Source: Verrucomicrobiota bacterium (GTDB lineage: Bacteria > Verrucomicrobiota > Verrucomicrobiia > Verrucomicrobiales > DEV007). From it: DNA of 64,000 nucleotides. Under the pieces are notes generated by a model. It worked only from the letters and a program-made list of their open reading frames with translations, was not told the origin of the DNA and did not search any database. The stretch lies in contig DAOUQC010000004.1 in assembly GCA_030625775.1 (NCBI GenBank), positions 48,213 through 112,212 of the forward strand. Reading direction: 5' to 3'. Shown here piece after piece: positions 35,215-44,176 of this stretch; the stretch's first letter is position 1, and every line of letters starts with the position of its first letter. The position numbers and the translations under genes were made by a program.

Positions 35215-38200
35215 ATGATGAACAAATACTACCAGACCCCAATTAACTCGGAGGGCAGCCTACATCGCCCGGAATTGGAACGTGATGCCTGTGGGGTAGG
35301 AATCGTAGCTCAAATTCAGGGCCATCAGAGCAATGAAATCCTTCAACTAGGGGTCACGGCAGTCAGTAATGTGACCCATCGGGGGGCTCTCGATGCAGAC
35401 AACAAGACCGGTGATGGCGCTGGAGTGACCACCCAGATCCCCGCCACTATTTTTCTGGCCGAAGCTGAAAAGCTGGGCACCAAACTAAATGACATCTCCG
35501 AAATGGGAGTGGGAGTTATCTTTTTGTCAGCCGGTGACACCGGAGATCGCCTCAAAGGAAAAATTCTGGCCGAGGGAGTTTTGCGTAATAGGGGCATAGG
35601 CATTATTGGCTGGCGGGAAGTCCCGTTGAATCCAGGCGCACTGGGAGACAAGGCCCGTAGCACCTTGCCGGATATTCACCACTTATTGCTTAAACGCCCG
35701 GAGGGCATGGAGGCAGATGCTTTCGAGAGGGCGTTGTTTCTGGCACGTCGTGAGATTGAGATCAAGGCAGCCAAGGAGGCCATCGACAATATTTACATCG
35801 CGTCTTTGTCCTGCCGACTGATTTCCTACAAAGGGTTCATGGCAGCTAATGCGTTGCCCGCCTTTTTCCTGGATCTGCAAAATCCGGAATTCGAAACCGC
35901 GATTTGTTTGTATCATCAGAGATTCAGCACCAATACTTTTCCGACCTGGGCCTTGGCCCAGCCGTTTCGGATGCTCGCTCACAATGGTGAAATCAATACC
36001 CTTAAGGGCAATCGCAATTGGTTTGGTTCGCGCGTAGCCGATTTCGACAGTGAGGTCTGGGGAGATGATATCAAATTGCTCGAGGGCCTGATTGATCCCG
36101 ATGGATCGGATTCGTCCTCTCTCGACAACGCCTTTGAGGCGCTGGTGTTATCCGGTCGGTCAATCCCACATGCCATGGCCATGCTGGTTCCGGCAGCGTG
36201 GAGGATTGATCACACAGCAAGTGAAGAGGTTTCCAGTTTTTATAAATATCACCGGTGTTTCTGCGAGCCCTGGGACGGCCCTGCGGCACTTGCTTACACT
36301 GATGGTAAAAATATTGCCGCCAGTCTGGATCGCAACGGGCTGCGTCCTGCGCGTTACAAAATCACCGAAGATGGCATTTTCTGCCTGGGATCAGAAGTGG
36401 GTTCCGAACGTTTGAAGGATGAGCGAGTGATCGAAAAAGGGCGACTGGGACCCGGCCAGATGATCTACGTTGATCTTGAAAAAGGCGTGGTGGTTCACGA
36501 CAAGGAATTGAAAGAACAGCTTGCGGCAAAACAGCCTTATGGAAAATGGCTTAAGGACAACCGCATTGATTTTGAGGAACTGGTAGACACCAAGCCAAAG
36601 GCCCCGAGTGCTGATCTTGATTTGCTGGTCGTGTCGCAGAACCAAGTGGCTTTTGCTTACAACAAAGAGGAGCTTGACATGGTCGTTACGCCGATGGCAA
36701 AGACCGGAATGGAAGGGACTTATTCCATGGGAGACGACGCGTCCCTATCCGTGTTGTCGCTACGTCCGAAGATGTTGTACACTTATTTCAAGCAGCTCTT
36801 TGCCCAGGTAACCAATCCGCCGATTGATCCCATTCGTGAACGACTGGTGATGTCACTAGCTATGGATTTGGGTCCGGAACACAATTTGCTCACTGAAACT
36901 CCGGAACATGCGCAGGTCATTCACCTGGAAACGCCCTTTCTTTTCACTGAACAAGTGGAGCAGCTGAAAACGCTGAACGCGGTTTTTCCGGCGAGTACGA
37001 TCGATACGACCTGGCCGGCTGCGGATGGAACTGCGGGCATGGAAGAAGCCTTGGAGCGTGTCTGTGTGGAGGCCGAGGCGGCCATTGATGGCGGCGCAAA
37101 AATTCTAATTTTATCAGACCGTGCGATTAGTTACGAGCGTGCGGCGCTGCCTTCCTTGCTGATGATCGGGGGGGTTCACCATTACCTGAATCGCAAGCAC
37201 AAACGCATGCTGGCCAGCCTGGTGGTCGAAACAGGAGAGGCTCGCGATACACACCAGATGGCTTGTTTGCTTGGTTTTGGTGCCACAGCCATATGTCCCT
37301 GGCTTGCCCATGAAACGGTGAGGGAGTTGATCGAAAATGATCGTAAGAATGTTTTTGAAGGGAAGTCATTGAGCGATGCTCTGGTGGATTACCGGACAGG
37401 CCTCGAAAAAGGTGTGTTGAAGATCATGTCGAAAATGGGAATTTCGGTTCTCAACAGTTACCAGGGAGCGCAAATTTTCGAAGCGATTGGCTTGGGTGAC
37501 GAAGTGATGGACCGCTGTTTTTCCGGTACGCCGTCACAGGTAGCAGGAATCGGTTTTGAAGAAATCGCAGCCGAAAGTCTGCAGCGTCATCAGGATGCGT
37601 TCGAACACGCTGTGCCAGGCGAAGTGAGTGATGCTCCCTTGAAACTGGGTGATCCAGGCAATTATCGTTATCGTCGTAATGGGGAAGCTCATGCGGTCAA
37701 CGGGCCGGTGATCAAGAGTTTCCATAATTTTGTCAAATCGGGTGAGGCGGAGGATTACAAAACTTATCTGGCGGATCTCAAGGATAACAAACCGCTGGCT
37801 CTGCATGATATGTTTGGACTGGTGGCAAAAGAATCCGGTCCGATTCCGATCGATGAAGTGGAGCCGATCGAAGACATTCGCCGCCGTTTCACGACAGCCG
37901 CCATGTCGCTTGGGGCGATCAGCCCGGAAGCCCATGAGGTGCTGGCGATGGCGATGAATGCCATCGGTGGGAAGTCTGATTCCGGTGAGGGAGGTGAAGA
38001 CTTCGAACGTTTTGACACGAATAAAAACAGTAAGATCAAGCAGATTGCGTCGGGACGTTTTGGCGTGTCGGCAGAGTATCTGGCCAGTGCGGAAGAACTG
38101 GAAATCAAGATGGCTCAGGGAGCCAAGCCGGGTGAGGGAGGTCAACTTCCCGGTTTCAAAGTGAATGGTCTGATCGCCAGACTGCGGCACACCCAGCCTG

Positions 38201-39795
38201 GAGTGACTCTGATCAGTCCGCCACCGCATCATGATATTTATTCCATCGAAGATCTAGCCCAGCTGATTCACGATCTGAAAGAAGTGAATCCCCGTGCCCG
38301 GGTGACGGTCAAATTGGTCTCGGTGACCGGGGTGGGCACGATTGCCGCCGGTGTTGCCAAGGCGAACGCGGATATCATTCTGATCAGCGGATACGACGGA
38401 GGCACCGGGGCTTCGCCGCTCAGTTCGATCAAAAACGCAGGTATGCCCTGGGAGATTGGCCTGGCTGAAACCCAGCAGGTTCTCATGTTGAACGGACTAC
38501 GTGATCGGGTAACCTTGCGGACCGATGGCGGCCTTCGCAATGGGATGGACATCATGCACGCTGCGATTCTCGGAGCGGAAGAGTTTAATTTTGGCACGAT
38601 TGCCCTGATGGCTATGGGCTGTGTCTTTGTGAGACGCTGCCATCTTAATACCTGTCCGGTGGGCATTGCGACTCAGGACTCGAAGTTGCGCGGGAAGTTC
38701 AAGGGGACTGTTGAAAATGTGATTAACTTTTTCAACGCAGTTTCTCAAGAGGTCAGAGAGCATCTGGCATCCATTGGAGTGCGCAGTCTGGATGAAGTGA
38801 TCGGACGTCCGGAGTTTCTTGAACAACGTGAAGTGTCCGGCCACCCGAAGGCGAATAGCTTGGACTTTTCAAAGCTGCTACATGATGTCAATGCTGATAC
38901 AGAAAAAGAGTTACCGCGGATTTGTCGTTTTGAACGCAACGACGGACTGCATGAAAGGCCCTTGGATGACAAAATCATTCAGGACGCCCACGGGGCTTTG
39001 AGGGGCAAGGGAAAAATTGAACTTAGCTACAAAGTTAGAAATACTCATCGGAATGTGGGCACCAAACTTTCTGGTGATATCGCCTATCATCAAGGTAATC
39101 ACGGTCTGCCTAAGGGCACGGTGGATATCACATTGAACGGCAGTGCCGGTCAGAGTTTTTGCACCTTTCTGGTGAGCGGGGTGAGGATGAGGCTTTTTGG
39201 AGAGGCCAATGACTATGTCGGTAAGGGCATGTGTGGCGGTGAGATTATTGTCCGCCCATCGGAGAATGCACACGCGGATTTTGTACCGGAGAAAAACTCC
39301 ATCATTGGCAATACTTGTCTTTATGGTGCAACCGGAGGCCATCTTTATGCCAACGGGCGCGCAGGTGAGCGCTTCTGCGTGCGGAATTCCGGCGGGAGTG
39401 CGGTGGTAGAAGGTTGCGGAGATCACGGTTGCGAATACATGACCAACGGAGTGGTGGTGGTTCTCGGAGCAACCGGGAAAAACTTTGGCGCGGGCATGAG
39501 TGGAGGTGTCGCCTATGTGCTGGACGTGGAAGACAATTTTTCGAAACGACTTAATAGGGAAATGGTGGAAATCGTTCCCTTGACTGACGAAGCGGATATC
39601 ACCACGGTTAAGGAACTCGTTTACCAACACCTCGAATACACTGAAAGTGAACGCGCACGTGACATCCTGGCGGAGTGGGATGAATACCAGGCGAAGTTTG
39701 CCAAAGTGCAGCCTAAGAGTGGTGTGGCGGTGAAGATAGAAAACGACGAAGAGGAAGAAAGCGCATTACCTGTGGGGTCAGTCAGCAAGTATTAA
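35215..39795 (+). CDS. gltB2: Glutamate synthase large subunit (copy 2)
   Basis: A second full-length large subunit, 1526 residues, clearly diverged from copy 1 throughout. All domains are kept: nucleophile C26 (E-R-D-A-C-G-V-G-I), FMN-domain [15 protein letters not shown] and [14 protein letters not shown], cluster cysteines in C-V-F-V-R-R-C-H-L-N-T-C-P-V-G-I, and the beta-helix [13 protein letters not shown]. No small subunit follows. It may share GltD, or it may take electrons from ferredoxin; I cannot see the ferredoxin-binding loop with certainty either way. The tail is acidic (NDEEEESALP). ATG 35215 is followed by a second ATG; both are possible starts. Confidence 0.96.
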   Translation: MMNKYYQTPINSEGSLHRPELERDACGVGIVAQIQGHQSNEILQLGVTAVSNVTHRGALDADNKTGDGAGVTTQIPATIFLAEAEKLGTKLNDISEMGVGVIFLSAGDTGDRLKGKILAEGVLRNRGIGIIGWREVPLNPGALGDKARSTLPDIHHLLLKRPEGMEADAFERALFLARREIEIKAAKEAIDNIYIASLSCRLISYKGFMAANALPAFFLDLQNPEFETAICLYHQRFSTNTFPTWALAQPFRMLAHNGEINTLKGNRNWFGSRVADFDSEVWGDDIKLLEGLIDPDGSDSSSLDNAFEALVLSGRSIPHAMAMLVPAAWRIDHTASEEVSSFYKYHRCFCEPWDGPAALAYTDGKNIAASLDRNGLRPARYKITEDGIFCLGSEVGSERLKDERVIEKGRLGPGQMIYVDLEKGVVVHDKELKEQLAAKQPYGKWLKDNRIDFEELVDTKPKAPSADLDLLVVSQNQVAFAYNKEELDMVVTPMAKTGMEGTYSMGDDASLSVLSLRPKMLYTYFKQLFAQVTNPPIDPIRERLVMSLAMDLGPEHNLLTETPEHAQVIHLETPFLFTEQVEQLKTLNAVFPASTIDTTWPAADGTAGMEEALERVCVEAEAAIDGGAKILILSDRAISYERAALPSLLMIGGVHHYLNRKHKRMLASLVVETGEARDTHQMACLLGFGATAICPWLAHETVRELIENDRKNVFEGKSLSDALVDYRTGLEKGVLKIMSKMGISVLNSYQGAQIFEAIGLGDEVMDRCFSGTPSQVAGIGFEEIAAESLQRHQDAFEHAVPGEVSDAPLKLGDPGNYRYRRNGEAHAVNGPVIKSFHNFVKSGEAEDYKTYLADLKDNKPLALHDMFGLVAKESGPIPIDEVEPIEDIRRRFTTAAMSLGAISPEAHEVLAMAMNAIGGKSDSGEGGEDFERFDTNKNSKIKQIASGRFGVSAEYLASAEELEIKMAQGAKPGEGGQLPGFKVNGLIARLRHTQPGVTLISPPPHHDIYSIEDLAQLIHDLKEVNPRARVTVKLVSVTGVGTIAAGVAKANADIILISGYDGGTGASPLSSIKNAGMPWEIGLAETQQVLMLNGLRDRVTLRTDGGLRNGMDIMHAAILGAEEFNFGTIALMAMGCVFVRRCHLNTCPVGIATQDSKLRGKFKGTVENVINFFNAVSQEVREHLASIGVRSLDEVIGRPEFLEQREVSGHPKANSLDFSKLLHDVNADTEKELPRICRFERNDGLHERPLDDKIIQDAHGALRGKGKIELSYKVRNTHRNVGTKLSGDIAYHQGNHGLPKGTVDITLNGSAGQSFCTFLVSGVRMRLFGEANDYVGKGMCGGEIIVRPSENAHADFVPEKNSIIGNTCLYGATGGHLYANGRAGERFCVRNSGGSAVVEGCGDHGCEYMTNGVVVVLGATGKNFGAGMSGGVAYVLDVEDNFSKRLNREMVEIVPLTDEADITTVKELVYQHLEYTESERARDILAEWDEYQAKFAKVQPKSGVAVKIENDEEEESALPVGSVSKY

Positions 39796-39817
39796 CTTTA
39801 GCCATTGCCTCACAGGC

Positions 39818-40154
39818 TTAGCAAGCTCCTTTAATGGTGTGTTTGTAAACCTTCTTGCCTGCTGGCTTACATTTGCTGCCGTCTTCATGCCCGAGGCTTC
39901 TGCTATCCCGCGTTGGTTTACGCATGATAGCCCATGCTACGGACACTCGTTTCAGAGTGCCTTTCTCCTGGCGCCTCCACCGCGATAATGGATTTGTGCC
40001 TCTTCCAGAATGATCACCCCTTTCTGTTCGCAGTGATCTTTTGCCAAGAGAACTCTCTGCCAACATCGCCAAATACGAGGGGTTTCCGGCAGTTGCTTCT
40101 CGCCATCACATGATAAACTGCATTTTTAAAATCGATTCTAGGGGCGTGAGGCAT
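39818..40154 (-). pseudogene. REP-associated tyrosine transposase (RAYT) remnant
   Basis: From ATG 40154 the frame reads M-P-H-A-P-R-I-D-F-K-N-A-V-Y-H-V-M-A-R-S-N, the conserved start of the Y1/RAYT transposase family (P-R-x-D-F-x-x-A-V-Y-H-V-M-x-R-G-N), then loses similarity and stops after 46 codons. In another frame at about 39830-39960, K-R-V-S-V-A-W-A-I-M-R-K resembles the family's C-terminal segment. The central HUH region (H-x-H) and tyrosine are missing, so the gene is deleted inside and frameshifted. RAYT proteins mobilise REP/REPIN palindromes such as those at 20054 and 52122, though a direct match to these is not shown. Confidence 0.6.
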
Positions 40155-40181
40155 TCGGTGATTATAGAGTGAAAATAATCG

Positions 40182-40454
40182 TTAGACAAGATTTGTTGAC
40201 TGACCCGGAGGGCACTGCATCCTGAATGGTAGAGGCGTGACTTGGAATACTGTTCCAACTTGAACAGAGATGTGAGCTCTGCAACCTAAGCAAAGCCAAA
40301 GCCCGCGTGAAGTTTTTCCGGCTTTGCTGTCACCACAACGCGAACAAAGAAATCCCTCTGCCCAGTGCAAGGAAACTAGATAATCTCGGCAAGCGCCCTC
40401 GTTGTAGAACCGATCTTCGAATTCGGCCACCGTGCGGGGATAATCCTCAGCCAT
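40182..40454 (-). pseudogene. IS1595-family transposase fragment
   Basis: The first 75 or so residues of an IS1595-type transposase: Y-P-R-T-V-A-E-F-E-D-R-F then R-D-Y-L-V-S-L-H-W-A-E-G-F-L-C-S-R-C-G (first zinc-ribbon pair) and G-L-W-L-C-L-G-C-R (second pair), G-T-V-F-Q. The frame then runs out of similarity at about 40228 and ends at 40182. The DDE catalytic domain is absent. ATG 40454 is preferred to a start 5 codons earlier. An 18-base sequence is repeated on either side (see repeat). Confidence 0.8.
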
Positions 40455-40520
40455 AGAGCAACACAACATCTTGTATGTGTTGAGCTAAGTGCATTGTCAT
40501 GCGATTTGTTGATTGACCCG
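40190..40520. repeat. 18-base direct repeats bracketing the IS1595 fragment
   Basis: GATTTGTTGAYTGACCCG occurs at 40190-40207 (Y = C) and 40503-40520 (Y = T). On the transposase strand both read GGGTCARTCAACAAATC, which resembles an insertion-sequence end, but they are direct and not inverted. This suggests the left ends of two related elements, one of which truncated the other. Confidence 0.65.
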
Positions 40521-40628
40521 AAAGGTTGGTCCAAAGGCAGGGGCAAGTTTTGAAATAAGCTGCGGGGGAATGAGCTTGCAGAGCTGGGCTATTGCTGGCA
40601 TTTTTGATTTGGCGGGTAGTGTATTCAT
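40497..40628 (-). pseudogene. IS4-like transposase N-terminal fragment
   Basis: About 35 codons from ATG 40628 (M-N-T-L-P-A-K-S-K-M-P-A-I-A-Q-L-C-K-L-I-P, then L-I-S-K-L-A) resemble the opening of IS4-group transposases (F-x-Q-L-C-K-x-I-P-x-x-L-V-x-K-L-A). Similarity ends at the copy of the 18-base repeat at 40503-40520, as if the IS1595-type element had been inserted there. Short, so the assignment is tentative. Confidence 0.4.
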
Positions 40629-40717
40629 TTGGCCGACCCTGGAGGGAGCCGACTGCCAACCAACATTTTTAAGTATCCCTATGGGGGCCAGTGTATTTTG
40701 TGGTAAAAATCTCAATT

Positions 40718-41767
40718 ATGAACAGAACTCCAATTTTTCTTCCAATCCTGTTTTCAGTATTTCTGATTTCTCCTGTTATACCCCATTCCGCCTTTTCACA
40801 GGCAAATAAAAAAATCGTTATTGCACACCGCGGAGCGAGCGGGTATCTGCCGGAACATACGCTCGAAGCCAAAGCAATGGCCCATGCCTACGGGGCTGAC
40901 TATCTGGAACAAGATCTTGTCATGACGAAGGATGATAAAATCATTGTTCTTCATGATCCTCATCTGGATCGCGTCACCGATGTTCAGGATCAATTTCCCG
41001 GTCGGCAGCGCAAAGATGGAAGGTTTCATGCAATAGATTTCACCTTGGAAGAAATCCGGAGCCTCTTTGTTTTGGAGCGGTATAAAGTGTCGAAGGACGG
41101 AAAAAAAACCGCCATGCATCCCAAACGATTTCCGCTTGGGAAAGCAAGATTTAGAATTCACACCTTCGAAGAGGAAATCGAATTCATTCAGGGCCTGAAT
41201 AAATCTACAGGAAAAAATGTTGGGATATATCCGGAAATTAAAAGCCCTGAGTTTCATCTCAAAGAGAACAAAGATATCAGCAAAGCCGTGCTGCAGGTCT
41301 TGAATAAATATGGATACACCAAAAAGAGCGATGCCGTTTACCTTCAGGTTTTTGGTTTTGATGAACTGAAACGCATTCATGACGTTCTTATGCCGGAGTT
41401 GAAAATGGACGTGCGAGTCGTTTATTTAATCGGCAGTGGAAAAAAATATGAATGGACCTCGTCAGCCGAAGGAATGAAAAAAGTTGCTAAATACGCAGAC
41501 GGAATTGGTCCAGACCTTTCCATGATCATTCCCAAAAAAACTAAGCGTGATAATTTGAGGGTTACAGGCTTCGTTAAATTTGCACATGCCGCGGGGTTGG
41601 TGGTTCATCCCTATACTTTTCGGATAGAAGAAGATGCTATTCCGGGTTATGCGAAGAATTTCGATGACCTCCTTGAAATTTTTTATTTTGAAGCTGAAAT
41701 AGATGGGAGCTTTACCGATTATCCAGATTTGGTAGTGGAGTTTTTGAGGCGGAAAAATAATAAATAA
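40718..41767 (+). CDS. glpQ: Exported glycerophosphodiester phosphodiesterase
   Basis: Hydrolyses glycerophosphodiesters from lipid headgroups to glycerol-3-phosphate and an alcohol. A signal peptide (residues 1-27, ending H-S-A-F-S-Q) exports it. Catalytic motifs: IAHRGASGYLPEHTLEA (His/Arg, Glu), YLEQDLVMTKD (E-x-D) and VLHDPHLDRVTD (second His). The GIYPEIKSP strand is the GlpQ form of the P-E-I-K motif, and LVVHPYTFR lies near the end. Length and motifs match periplasmic GlpQ more than cytoplasmic UgpQ. ATG 40718 is preferred to a GTG nine codons earlier. It stands next to transposase remnants, with no glycerol transporter adjacent. Confidence 0.93.
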   Translation: MNRTPIFLPILFSVFLISPVIPHSAFSQANKKIVIAHRGASGYLPEHTLEAKAMAHAYGADYLEQDLVMTKDDKIIVLHDPHLDRVTDVQDQFPGRQRKDGRFHAIDFTLEEIRSLFVLERYKVSKDGKKTAMHPKRFPLGKARFRIHTFEEEIEFIQGLNKSTGKNVGIYPEIKSPEFHLKENKDISKAVLQVLNKYGYTKKSDAVYLQVFGFDELKRIHDVLMPELKMDVRVVYLIGSGKKYEWTSSAEGMKKVAKYADGIGPDLSMIIPKKTKRDNLRVTGFVKFAHAAGLVVHPYTFRIEEDAIPGYAKNFDDLLEIFYFEAEIDGSFTDYPDLVVEFLRRKNNK

Positions 41768-42136
41768 TAAATACGAGAGTTTAAATTATTAGACTGACAA
41801 CAGATCAGCGCTGAGCACAGTGCCGGTCAGCATCATTGGCGGATATGGCGAGGGTTTTGCTGGTCGAGGTCACTGGGGTGTAAAGGGTACGTTTTTTAAG
41901 TGATAATCACAGTGGCAATTTCGATGATATATCCCACCTCATGAGTGATATGGTGGAATGTCTGTGGGTCCGTGAGGTCAGGGCGATACAGAGGTGGGAA
42001 TGGGGGTGCGAACTGGAACAGGGCTTCCACGAAGGGTGGTCGCGGAATTTTCTTTACCCGATCTGGGGATGTTGAAATTGGCTAAAAAAGAAAGCAGTAA
42101 GACCGCCCGGACTTAGCTCCTTTCTTCCGATTGGCC
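41768..42136. other. Intergenic region without recognised genes
   Basis: A 369-base gap between the convergent glpQ and GH16 genes. Both strands hold open frames of about 55-60 codons at roughly 41900-42080 that match nothing I know. I see no RNA gene or clear terminator. Confidence 0.4.
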
Positions 42137-43090
42137 CTACTCACTATTGGCGTTTAGATCGCCAGCCTCATCGTAGACTCGCACGTAATCCACGATAAAG
42201 GCGTCAGGGAGGTTGGCTTTTTTTAGCAGCGGACTGGCTTCTCCATTTCTGTATCCGTCACATTCTGTGGAGATCAGAATGAATTGTTCACGGTGGGATA
42301 CCGGGCTGTCTGTGGTCCAGCTGACTTTTCCATCAATATAGAAAGCGTAGCCTTGAGGGCTCCAATGCAAGCCGAAGGTATGAAACTTATTGTCGGTGGC
42401 TTTGAGTTTGAGTTTTCCTGAGCCTTTGTGTTGGTGGTTTTTCCCGTAACCATTCCAGTGCAAATTGTGACTGATGATTCCGTCGCGGGTGAAATTTTCC
42501 ATGATGTCCACTTCCACTCCAGCTTCCGCGGGATTCAGGCTCGATCCTATGACCGGAGATTGTAACCAGAATGCTGCCCACCAACCCTTTTGCTGCGGAA
42601 GTTTGCAGCGGATTTCGTAGTAGCCGTATTTGTGTACAAATTTGGGTGGTTTCATTTCAGCGACGGGCCAAACGAATTTTGTATTACCATATTTGTTGCC
42701 AGGTTGGTCGAGGTAATTGCTGCCGGTTTGTAAGTGAGATGAATAAAATTGCCCATCCTTTTTGTGGAGCGTTAACTTTAATAATCCTTTGCCGTCGAGC
42801 ACGGCGCCGTCTTTGGTCCAGGTTTTATGGCGATTTTGCATTAGGTGCAATCGGTAATCCCATTTGCTTTCGTCGAGTTGTATCCCATCAAATTCATCAT
42901 GCCAAACAAGCCTCCATTTTTTATCTTGTGGCAGTTGGCTGGGTAAATGGCGGCTGGGGATGGTCTTTTCCTGCTTAGCATCAGGAGCTGCCTGCGTAAT
43001 GATGCAGGAAACATATAAGCAGAAGTGTAGGGGAAGTAAGCAGGTGATTGTTTTTGAGATGTTAGCTGGTCCTTGAATTATATTGTTCAT
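42137..43090 (-). CDS. Secreted GH16 glycoside hydrolase
   Basis: A family-16 beta-glucanase/agarase-type enzyme of 317 residues. The N-terminus has a hydrophobic export signal (about 12-34). The domain begins at about 58 (WRLVWHDEFDGIQLDESKWDY) and the active-site motif is E193-V-D-I-M-E198 (E-x-D-x-x-E: nucleophile E193, acid/base E198). K-Y-G-Y-Y-E-I-R and F-Y-I-D-G-K strands flank it. The extra residue in the motif (E-x-D-x-x-E rather than E-x-D-x-E) is the form found in agarases, carrageenases and some laminarinases. Location among sulfatase and DUF1080 genes suggests marine polysaccharide as substrate. Confidence 0.93.
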   Translation of the reverse strand: MNNIIQGPANISKTITCLLPLHFCLYVSCIITQAAPDAKQEKTIPSRHLPSQLPQDKKWRLVWHDEFDGIQLDESKWDYRLHLMQNRHKTWTKDGAVLDGKGLLKLTLHKKDGQFYSSHLQTGSNYLDQPGNKYGNTKFVWPVAEMKPPKFVHKYGYYEIRCKLPQQKGWWAAFWLQSPVIGSSLNPAEAGVEVDIMENFTRDGIISHNLHWNGYGKNHQHKGSGKLKLKATDNKFHTFGLHWSPQGYAFYIDGKVSWTTDSPVSHREQFILISTECDGYRNGEASPLLKKANLPDAFIVDYVRVYDEAGDLNANSE

Positions 43091-43313
43091 TATTTTTTGT
43101 GGGAAGGGGCTCGCAAGTTTGTGCCTGCGCTAGGAGGAGGCGTAAACCAGTAATTACTGGGTAATATCCATAACTGCAGATTTATCAGGGCAAAAATTGA
43201 TATTAGTTGAAAAGTTTTGGTATTCCCCCACGTGTTTGACTGCGTTCAATGTGGGCAAAAACGGGTTGACCCGCTGGATAGGAACTAGTTGAGGATAGCC
43301 GCAGCAACTATGT

Positions 43314-43511
43314 TTAGTCGCTGGGCGGCAGTTTTAGTATTTCACCTGCTTTTCTGCCATTTTCCATTTGCAGCTTTTGCAGCGCTTCACAAGGGTTTTG
43401 GTGTCCCTGCTAGCCGTCTACGGTGAAAATCCAATCGGGGCCTTCCTTGATAGCGAGGGAAACAAACTTTGGTTTTGTTCCGATTCTGGAAAAAGCTGAA
43501 GTGGTGGGGCG
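43314..43511 (-). pseudogene. C-terminal gene fragment with in-frame stop
   Basis: On the minus strand an open stretch without a start reads R-P-T-T-S-A-F-S-R-I-G-T-K-P-K-F-V-S-L-A, then I-K-E-G-P-D-W-I-F-T-V-D-G, TAG (43410-43412), then Q-G-H-Q-N-P-C-E-A-L-Q-K-L-Q and finally G-E-I-L-K-L-P-P-S-D before TAA at 43314. The amino acid make-up is protein-like on both sides of the stop. I do not recognise the family. It is probably the tail of a lost gene between the GH16 and DUF1080 genes. Confidence 0.4.
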
Positions 43512-43526
43512 TTAACTATTGGTCAG

Positions 43527-44138
43527 TCATTTGAGGGCGCGGATTTTCAGGTTGCGGAATTCCAGGGCACCGGCTTTTTCGCCATCGGGCCCGCCGGAAT
43601 CTCCGCCAAGTCCGAAGTTTTGTTTTTCTTCGGCAATACAGGGAGCCGAGGCAGTGAATTTTTCACCGTCGATAATGGCGGTGATTTCCTGGCCTTTAAT
43701 AATCACATGTACCTGATGCCATACGCCAATGGTGATTTTATGGTCTTGTTTTAGGAGGTCGACATTCACACTTTTTCTTGGGTGGGCGAGAATGCGAACC
43801 TGATCTTTTGCGACAACGAGATGGACGATATGCCCGCGCTCCTGTGATCCGTTGAACATTATTCCGGCAAAGGCGGCTTTGCCTGTAATCCGAAATTCAT
43901 ATTCCACCTGCCCGTCCTTGAAGCTGAAATTTCGCAGTTTAACCGGGCCATGCCGACGTGGGCCGGATTCAAATCCGCGGAGAACCCCATCCTTCGCCGT
44001 CCATGTTCCCAATCCCCAGAACCAGTCTTTTTTGGATAGTGGGGCATCGAATTTTTCTTCGAGAAGCAATTTTGTTTCTTCGGAGAATGCGATGGTGGCA
44101 AGGTTCAGAAACAAAAAAATGCTTAATAAATTCTTCAT
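43527..44138 (-). CDS. Secreted DUF1080-type protein (3-keto-disaccharide hydrolase family)
   Basis: A 203-residue exported protein with a signal peptide (MKNLLSIFLFLNLATIAFS). The mature part is a jelly-roll like DUF1080/concanavalin-like proteins: L-L-L-E-E-K-F-D at the start, W-T-A-K-D-G-V-L-R-G, V-E-Y-E-F-R-I-T-G, G-V-W-H-Q-V-H-V-I-I-K-G-Q-E, and L-E-F-R-N-L-K-I-R at the end. DUF1080 proteins are numerous in Planctomycetota and Verrucomicrobiota and act on sugars; a few hydrolyse 3-keto-glycosides. A paralogous gene lies 38 bases upstream, and the two likely form an operon. Confidence 0.82.
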   Translation of the reverse strand: MKNLLSIFLFLNLATIAFSEETKLLLEEKFDAPLSKKDWFWGLGTWTAKDGVLRGFESGPRRHGPVKLRNFSFKDGQVEYEFRITGKAAFAGIMFNGSQERGHIVHLVVAKDQVRILAHPRKSVNVDLLKQDHKITIGVWHQVHVIIKGQEITAIIDGEKFTASAPCIAEEKQNFGLGGDSGGPDGEKAGALEFRNLKIRALK

Positions 44139-44176
44139 GGATTTGGTTTTGACCGGAGTGAGAAATATTGGGTGAC

